Positions 4,976 through 7,757 of a DNA stretch of 7,757 bases are shown piece after piece. Made by a program: the position numbers and the translations under genes. Source of the stretch: DASUGC01 sp035606665 (GTDB lineage Bacteria > Acidobacteriota > Vicinamibacteria > Vicinamibacterales > SCN-69-37); NCBI GenBank assembly GCA_035606665.1, contig DATNEY010000011.1, positions 1-7,757 of the forward strand. The letters run 5' to 3'. Below the pieces are notes generated by a model. It ran no database searches. It was not told the origin of the DNA and was given only the letters and a program-made list of their open reading frames with translations. Numbering within the stretch: the stretch's first letter is position 1; the number at the start of each line of letters is the position of its first letter.

Positions 4976-6562
4976 ATGAAGCGCGTGGTCAGACTCGGTT
5001 GGTTCGTATTCGTGGCAACTGCCGTCCTCGCTATGAGCGAGCCGGTGCATGCCCAGGGATGGCCCGAAGCTCCAAAGACGGCCAAGAAGGCAAGTGCACC
5101 GGTCAAGCCTGCGGCGAAACCGGAGGCCAAGCCCGCGACCTCGACGAAGCCGGCGACCAAGCCGCCTGTCAAACCAGAGCCGAAAGCCGAGCCCAAGGTC
5201 GCGGCGAAGGCCGAGCCCAAGGCCGACGTGAAGCCGATCGACAAGGTTCCAGCCGGTTCACCGCTCGCCGAGATCGTCAAACTGGTTCAGGAACAGTCGA
5301 CGATCCTCACGAAGGTGGTCGTCGAGCTCGACTCCCAACGCAAGGCCATCGAAAACCAGCAGCATCAGATCGATTCGATCCGCTCGGCAAAGGTCGAGGC
5401 GGCGCCCACTGCGACACCCGTGAAGACGGCTGCACCTGCAGCAATCCCGACCGTCGCTGAAGTGAAGGCCACGGTTCCGGCGCCAACTGTCCCGAAGGTC
5501 GACGCGCCGAAGGCACCTGAGGCACCCAAGGCAGCCGCGCCGAAAGCCGCGACACCAGCGCCCGCGCCTGTCCCCGTCGAGACCGGCGGCGCGAAGCTGC
5601 GCCTGAACGGCATGTTCCAGGGCTGGTTCAGCGCCGGCACCGGCGTGATGGACACGTTCCGCCTGCGCCGCACCGAATTCAAGATGACCGCGGACATCAA
5701 TCCGCAGCTCAAGTGGACCGTGATGATCGACGCCGCGAAGGCGCTCGCGGTCAGCAACACCTTCACGACGCTCAACGGCACGAAGGTCGTGACCGACTCA
5801 TCCGTGTCGCAGGCCGGACGGATGCTGCAGGACGCGTTCGTCACCCTGAACTACACAAAGCTCTTCTCGATCGAAGTCGGCCAGCAGAAAGTGCCGCTCG
5901 GCCTCGAGGGCGTGCAGTCGTCCGGCAAGCTCGAGACCGTGGAACGCGCGCTGTTCATGACGGACAAGGCACGCGGCGGCGGCTTCGTCGACATTCGCGA
6001 CCTCGGCGTCACCGTGCGCGGAAAGATGTGGGCCAACCAGGTGGAGTACACCGCGGGCGTCTACAACGGCTTCGGCGAGAGCATGAACGACGTCGACAAG
6101 AACAACGTGAAGACCTACGCCGCGCGGGCGATCATGAAGCCCGCGGCGGTCAAGGGCCTGCAGTTCGGCGGATCGATCGGCGGCGGCTCCGTGTGGGGCG
6201 ACGACCCGACGGACCGCGAGCGCGCGGGTGTCGAGGCGCAGTTCGCCCGCGGCAAGTACTTCTTCAAGGCGGAATACATGACGGCGCAGGACGGCACCAC
6301 GCCGCGCGCCGGCTACTACACGCACGCGGCCTACCGCGTCGCGAAGTCGATGGACGTACTCTTCCGCTACGACGTCTACGATCCGGACACGCGCGACAAC
6401 TCGACGGCCGCGAACGTGGCGGAGCGCGACTACCTCGGCGGCGTCACCTACTACCTGACCGGTCCTGGCACGATGATCCAGGCCAACTACATCTACAAGA
6501 CCTTCGGCCGTATCGTGACGTCGCGGCAGCTGTTCCTCATCAACGTTCAGACGTCCTGGTAA
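4976..6562 (+). CDS. OprO/OprP-like outer-membrane porin with Lys/Pro/Ala stalk and coiled coil
   Basis: This 528-residue protein is predicted to be an outer-membrane beta-barrel channel. Residues 1-26 form a signal peptide: basic start, hydrophobic core WFVFVATAVLAM, cleavage likely after VHA. Residues 28-90 are very rich in Lys, Pro and Ala, with AEPK repeats. Residues 97-135 fit a coiled coil, with a-positions L97, V104, L111, L118, I125 and I132. A second Ala/Pro linker runs to about 202. The barrel (about 206-528) has alternating strands, starts KLRLNGMFQGWF, contains TFRLRRTEFKMTADINPQLKW and EVGQQKVPLGLEG, typical of the phosphate-selective porin O/P superfamily, and ends in the aromatic VQTSW needed for outer-membrane insertion. 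Substrate cannot be deduced; family members are not all phosphate-specific. The stalk is an unusual addition and resembles in layout the coiled-coil porins OmpM and SlpA, but lacks an SLH domain. It has its own FliA promoter and is followed by an MCP after 52 bp. Confidence 0.85.
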   Translation: MKRVVRLGWFVFVATAVLAMSEPVHAQGWPEAPKTAKKASAPVKPAAKPEAKPATSTKPATKPPVKPEPKAEPKVAAKAEPKADVKPIDKVPAGSPLAEIVKLVQEQSTILTKVVVELDSQRKAIENQQHQIDSIRSAKVEAAPTATPVKTAAPAAIPTVAEVKATVPAPTVPKVDAPKAPEAPKAAAPKAATPAPAPVPVETGGAKLRLNGMFQGWFSAGTGVMDTFRLRRTEFKMTADINPQLKWTVMIDAAKALAVSNTFTTLNGTKVVTDSSVSQAGRMLQDAFVTLNYTKLFSIEVGQQKVPLGLEGVQSSGKLETVERALFMTDKARGGGFVDIRDLGVTVRGKMWANQVEYTAGVYNGFGESMNDVDKNNVKTYAARAIMKPAAVKGLQFGGSIGGGSVWGDDPTDRERAGVEAQFARGKYFFKAEYMTAQDGTTPRAGYYTHAAYRVAKSMDVLFRYDVYDPDTRDNSTAANVAERDYLGGVTYYLTGPGTMIQANYIYKTFGRIVTSRQLFLINVQTSW

Positions 6563-6599
6563 CCGCTTTTTCACTTTTTCAATCGCGCCCGCGCGCACG

Positions 6600-6607
6600 A
6601 AAGGAAA
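6600..6607 (+). promoter_or_regulatory. Ribosome-binding site of the last MCP
   Basis: AAAGGAAA, with the AAGGA core ending 9 bases before the ATG at 6615, supports this start. The 52-bp gap from the porin stop has no stem-loop and no sigma-28 boxes, which favours co-transcription with the porin. Confidence 0.6.
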
Positions 6608-6614
6608 CGTAGTC

Positions 6615-7757
6615 ATGTCCCGACTGAATCTCACCTGGCGCATCGCCGCGGTTGTTGGCGTCGCCGTCATCACCGGAGTGCTCGCGTCCGGTTTCCTCCT
6701 CTGGACCCTCTCGGACACCAGCGCACGCTACGACGCGCTGCTGTCGCAGAACGAAGTCCAGCACCAGGATCGTGCCCGCGTCATGCAGGTCACGTTCAAG
6801 AAGCAGGTGCAGGAGTGGAAGAACCTTCTGCTCCGCGGCGCCAAGTACGAGGACTTCCAGAAGTACCAGGCGTCATTCAAGGAAGAAGAGGGCGCCGTCC
6901 GCAAGCAGGCGCAGGAACTCCTGAAGGACGTCAAGGACGCCGAAGCGAAAACACAGCTGCAGGCCTTCCTCACCGCGCATGAAGCGATGGGCAAGTCCTA
7001 CGGCGCGGCCATCGAAGGCTTCGCGGCGTCGCAGGGCAAGGACGCCAAGGAAGCGGACGCAGCCGTCAAGGGCCAGGACCGTGGACCGACGGATGGCATC
7101 GACAAACTCGTCGAGCGCCTGCAGCAGGTCGTGCAGGACCGTCGCACGGAAGAACAGGCGGCCGTCTCGTCGTCCACGCTGAAGGCAGAGATCTCCGTGG
7201 CCGTGGCATTCGTCCTCGTCGTGGTCGGTGTGGTCGTGATGGTCCGCAAGACCCGTGCTGAGATGGTTGAGCTGGCGGAGCAGTTGGCACTCGCGGCCGA
7301 CTCGACGGCGTCAGCGTCCGTACAGGTCTCCACGTCCTCGCAGTCACTTTCGCAGGGTGCGACCGAGCAGGCGGCGTCGCTCGAAGAGACGTCGGCGTCG
7401 ATGGAAGAGATGGCGTCGATGACGCGTAAGAACGCGGAGAACTCCCAGACGGCGGCGGGCCTGATGGCCGACGTCGACACGCAGGTGCGCAACTCGAACG
7501 GCGCCCTCGGCGACATGGTGACGTCGATGAGCGCCATCGAGGAGTCGAGCCAGCAGGTCGCGAAGATCATCAAGACGATCGACGAGATTGCGTTCCAGAC
7601 GAACATCCTGGCGCTGAACGCCGCCGTGGAAGCGGCGCGCGCCGGGGAAGCGGGCATGGGCTTCGCGGTGGTGGCCGACGAAGTGCGGAACCTGGCGCAG
7701 CGCTCGGCGCAGGCGGCCAAGGACACGGCGGGGCTGATCGAAGCGTCGGTGGCCAAG
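6615..7757 (+). CDS. Methyl-accepting chemotaxis protein, N-terminal 381 residues (3' end outside window)
   Basis: The frame is open from the ATG at 6615 to the right edge, giving 381 codons. The first membrane segment is at about 10-30 and the second at about 193-210 (ISVAVAFVLVVVGVVVMV). Between them is a helical periplasmic domain of about 160 residues containing TFKKQVQEWKNLLLRG (60-75), a motif seen in other receptors with helical-bundle sensor domains. It differs from the sensor of the MCP at 3231, so the ligand is probably different. The signalling domain is nearly identical: EQAASLEETSASMEEMASMT (251-270), the tip EIAFQTNILALNAAVEAARA (324-343) and GMGFAVVADEVRNLAQRSA. The tip is again about 132 residues from the second membrane segment with no HAMP domain between. 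The missing part is the descending helix, about 100 residues or more. It probably shares the porin's sigma-28 transcript. Confidence 0.94.
   Translation, partial: MSRLNLTWRIAAVVGVAVITGVLASGFLLWTLSDTSARYDALLSQNEVQHQDRARVMQVTFKKQVQEWKNLLLRGAKYEDFQKYQASFKEEEGAVRKQAQELLKDVKDAEAKTQLQAFLTAHEAMGKSYGAAIEGFAASQGKDAKEADAAVKGQDRGPTDGIDKLVERLQQVVQDRRTEEQAAVSSSTLKAEISVAVAFVLVVVGVVVMVRKTRAEMVELAEQLALAADSTASASVQVSTSSQSLSQGATEQAASLEETSASMEEMASMTRKNAENSQTAAGLMADVDTQVRNSNGALGDMVTSMSAIEESSQQVAKIIKTIDEIAFQTNILALNAAVEAARAGEAGMGFAVVADEVRNLAQRSAQAAKDTAGLIEASVAK

Noticed and set aside
6563..6614. Separate sigma-28 promoter for the last MCP
   Set aside because: The T-rich stretch has no TCAAG-like box with GCCGA-like box at the right spacing.
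5798..6718. 306-residue open frame on the minus strand across porin and MCP start
   Set aside because: It is antisense to a convincing barrel protein, is His/Arg/Val-rich and spans the intergenic ribosome-binding site; high GC makes such frames common.
6998..7756. 252-residue minus-strand open frame
   Set aside because: Exact antisense of the conserved MCP signalling domain, Ser/Ala/Thr-rich, no domain of its own.

Overview
The window is a chemotaxis and signalling neighbourhood from a high-GC, Gram-negative, flagellated bacterium. The Gram-negative call rests on an outer-membrane barrel protein with a signal peptide. Motility is implied by three methyl-accepting chemotaxis protein (MCP) genes and two strong sigma-28 (FliA) type promoters. 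Intergenic style and MCP type recall Acidobacteriota (Vicinamibacteria-like) or former deltaproteobacteria, but the sequence does not settle the phylum. All confident genes are on the + strand.

Layout: (1) 2-322, the C-terminal end of an MCP that starts outside the window, followed by a hairpin at 326-345. (2) 348-374, a sigma-28 promoter, then a two-component pair: a MASE1-HisKA_3-HATPase histidine kinase (409-1956) overlapping by ATGA a NarL/FixJ response regulator (1953-2585). (3) 2586-3230, a 645-bp gap without a convincing gene. It holds several interlocking repeats, an 18-bp perfect palindrome of response-regulator-operator type (3126-3143) and a weak sigma-28-like site. (4) 3231-4730, a complete MCP of 499 residues without a HAMP domain. 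(5) 4731-4975, a gap with short CTGAACCC repeats, a second strong sigma-28 promoter (4892-4918) and a leader hairpin. (6) 4976-6562, an OprO/OprP-like porin with a long Lys/Pro/Ala-rich and coiled-coil periplasmic stalk. (7) 6615-7757, another HAMP-less MCP that runs off the right edge.

How the parts may fit together (inference): the kinase/regulator pair and the porin-MCP unit both appear to be expressed with late flagellar genes. Their promoters have identical -35 and -10 boxes (TCAAGGTT-N11-GCCGATTG). The palindrome before the middle MCP is a plausible target of the adjacent NarL-type regulator, which would give one locus two control inputs. The porin probably lets solutes into the periplasm where the MCP sensor domains sit. 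The three MCPs share long stretches of identical DNA in the signalling domain, pointing to recent duplication or gene conversion.

The most notable candidate system is the motility-regulon porin with a periplasm-spanning stalk, placed 52 bp upstream of an MCP.
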